Source of the DNA: Solirubrobacteraceae bacterium
GTDB taxonomy: Bacteria; Actinomycetota; Thermoleophilia; Solirubrobacterales; Solirubrobacteraceae
Length of the DNA: 28,687 bases
Assembly (NCBI GenBank): GCA_016462625.1
Contig: JAEMSV010000046.1
Span: forward strand, 1-28,687
Reading direction: 5' to 3'
Shown one piece after another: positions 27,916-28,687 of this stretch (position 1 is its first letter; each line of letters begins with the position of its first letter). Under the pieces are notes generated by a model, which saw nothing but the letters and a program-made list of their open reading frames with translations, had not been told where the DNA came from and searched no databases. Position numbers and translations under genes: made by a program.

Positions 27916-28687
27916 ATGGGTAGCACTGACGCGCTCGTTTTTGACGCGATCCGCACGCCCCGCGGCAAGGGCAAGAGCAACGGGTCGCTGCACGGCACCA
28001 AGCCGGTTGACCTCGTCGTCGGCCTGATGCACGAGGCGCTCATCCGCAACGAGAAGTTCGACCCGAACAGCGTCGACGACGTCGTCCTCGGCGTCGTGTC
28101 GCCGGTCGGCGACCAGGGCTCGGACATCGCGAAGACCGCGGCCATCAAGGCCGGTCTTCCTGACACGGTCGCGGGCGTGCAGCTCAACCGCTTCTGCGCG
28201 TCGGGCCTCGAGGCCGTCAACATCGCCGCGCAGAAGGTCGCCTCCGGCTGGGAGGACCTCGTCTTCGCCGGTGGCGTCGAGTCCATGTCCCGCGTCCCGA
28301 TGGGTTCGGACGGCGGCGCCTGGGCGATGGACCCGGAGACGAACTACGACACGTCGTTCATCCCGCAGGGCGTCGGCGCGGACCTCATCGCGACCGTCGA
28401 GGGCTTCACGCGCGACGACGTCGACGCGTTCGCCGCCCGCTCGCAGGAGCGCGCCGCTGCCGCTCAGGCCGCCGGCAAGTTCAAGAACAGCGTCGTCCCG
28501 GTCAAGGACATCAACGACCAGATCGTCCTCGACAACGACGAGTTCATCCGCCCGGGCACGACCGTCGAGACGCTCGGCGGCCTCAAGCCGTCGTTCGCGG
28601 CGATGGGTGAGATGGGCGGCTTCGACGCCGTCGCGCTCCAGAAGTACCACTGGATCGAGAAGATCAACCACGTCCACACGCCGGGCA
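27916..28687 (+). CDS. fadA: FadA-type acetyl-CoA acyltransferase (thiolase), 3' end outside the window
   Basis: The first 257 residues of a thiolase, running off the window. The nucleophile is C94 in [10 protein letters not shown], and [14 protein letters not shown] follows. The ending KINHVHTPG is typical of the FadA subunit that pairs with a FadB-type multifunctional enzyme in actinobacterial beta-oxidation. AGGAG lies 7 nt before ATG 27916. A fadB-like gene would be expected just beyond the window. The His and second Cys motifs are not visible here. It is distinct from the thiolase at 5608-6774. Confidence 0.93.
   Translation, partial: MGSTDALVFDAIRTPRGKGKSNGSLHGTKPVDLVVGLMHEALIRNEKFDPNSVDDVVLGVVSPVGDQGSDIAKTAAIKAGLPDTVAGVQLNRFCASGLEAVNIAAQKVASGWEDLVFAGGVESMSRVPMGSDGGAWAMDPETNYDTSFIPQGVGADLIATVEGFTRDDVDAFAARSQERAAAAQAAGKFKNSVVPVKDINDQIVLDNDEFIRPGTTVETLGGLKPSFAAMGEMGGFDAVALQKYHWIEKINHVHTPG

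Noticed and set aside
1..28687. CRISPR arrays, tRNA or rRNA genes, prophage or transposon genes
   Set aside because: No spaced repeats, cloverleaf sequences, rRNA segments or mobile-element proteins were found on either strand.

Overview
The window is a very GC-rich stretch of bacterial chromosome with tightly packed genes. It contains actinobacterial-type oxidoreductases, FadA-type thiolases and secreted proteins with lysine-rich beta-sandwich tails. I infer a high-GC actinobacterium, most likely Thermoleophilia/Solirubrobacterales-like. This rests on gene content and style, not on a marker gene. There is no rRNA, tRNA, CRISPR array, transposase or phage gene.

Layout. (1) 1-1080: a c-di-AMP (ydaO/yuaA-type) riboswitch leads into a secreted M23 endopeptidase. 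(2) 1071-4408, minus strand: a secreted PA-domain M28 aminopeptidase, then a BenE-type transporter translationally coupled to an XRE-cupin regulator. (3) 4453-5573, plus strand: a P-loop-kinase-like protein whose Walker A has decayed, and a small membrane protein. (4) 5608-13251, minus strand: a catabolic block of alpha/beta hydrolase, Baeyer-Villiger monooxygenase (BVMO 1), PucR-type regulator, GMC oxidase with a ferredoxin-like cysteine motif, SDR and thiolase. Together these could carry out alcohol to ketone to ester/lactone to hydrolysis to acyl-CoA thiolysis on an alicyclic, steroid- or terpenoid-like substrate; the substrate is inference. (5) 13297-15156: a secreted protein of unknown function. 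(6) 15203-18331: a TetR gene divergent from a BVMO 2-SDR operon, with one palindromic operator set inside both promoters. (7) 18332-20238: a cold-shock protein gene with a structured leader, converging on BVMO 3. (8) 20268-23568: a membrane PAS-GGDEF-EAL protein and another SDR. (9) 23635-26729: a two-component pair made of a receiver domain fused to glutaredoxin-like and thioredoxin-reductase-like domains that have lost their redox cysteines, followed by a histidine kinase with a Crp-like N-terminus and a large insert. (10) 26765-28687: a DUF559/AbiEi-like protein and the 5' part of a FadA-type thiolase cut by the window end.

Three layers stand out beyond the gene list. Second-messenger signalling appears at several points (c-di-AMP riboswitch, GGDEF-EAL, Crp-like sensor domain). 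Several genes have a -10-like hexamer 5-7 nt from the start codon and no Shine-Dalgarno sequence, which points to leaderless mRNAs. Several genes place their stop codon inside the loop of a hairpin at the gene end. The most unusual system is the cysteine-less receiver-flavoprotein with its partner kinase.
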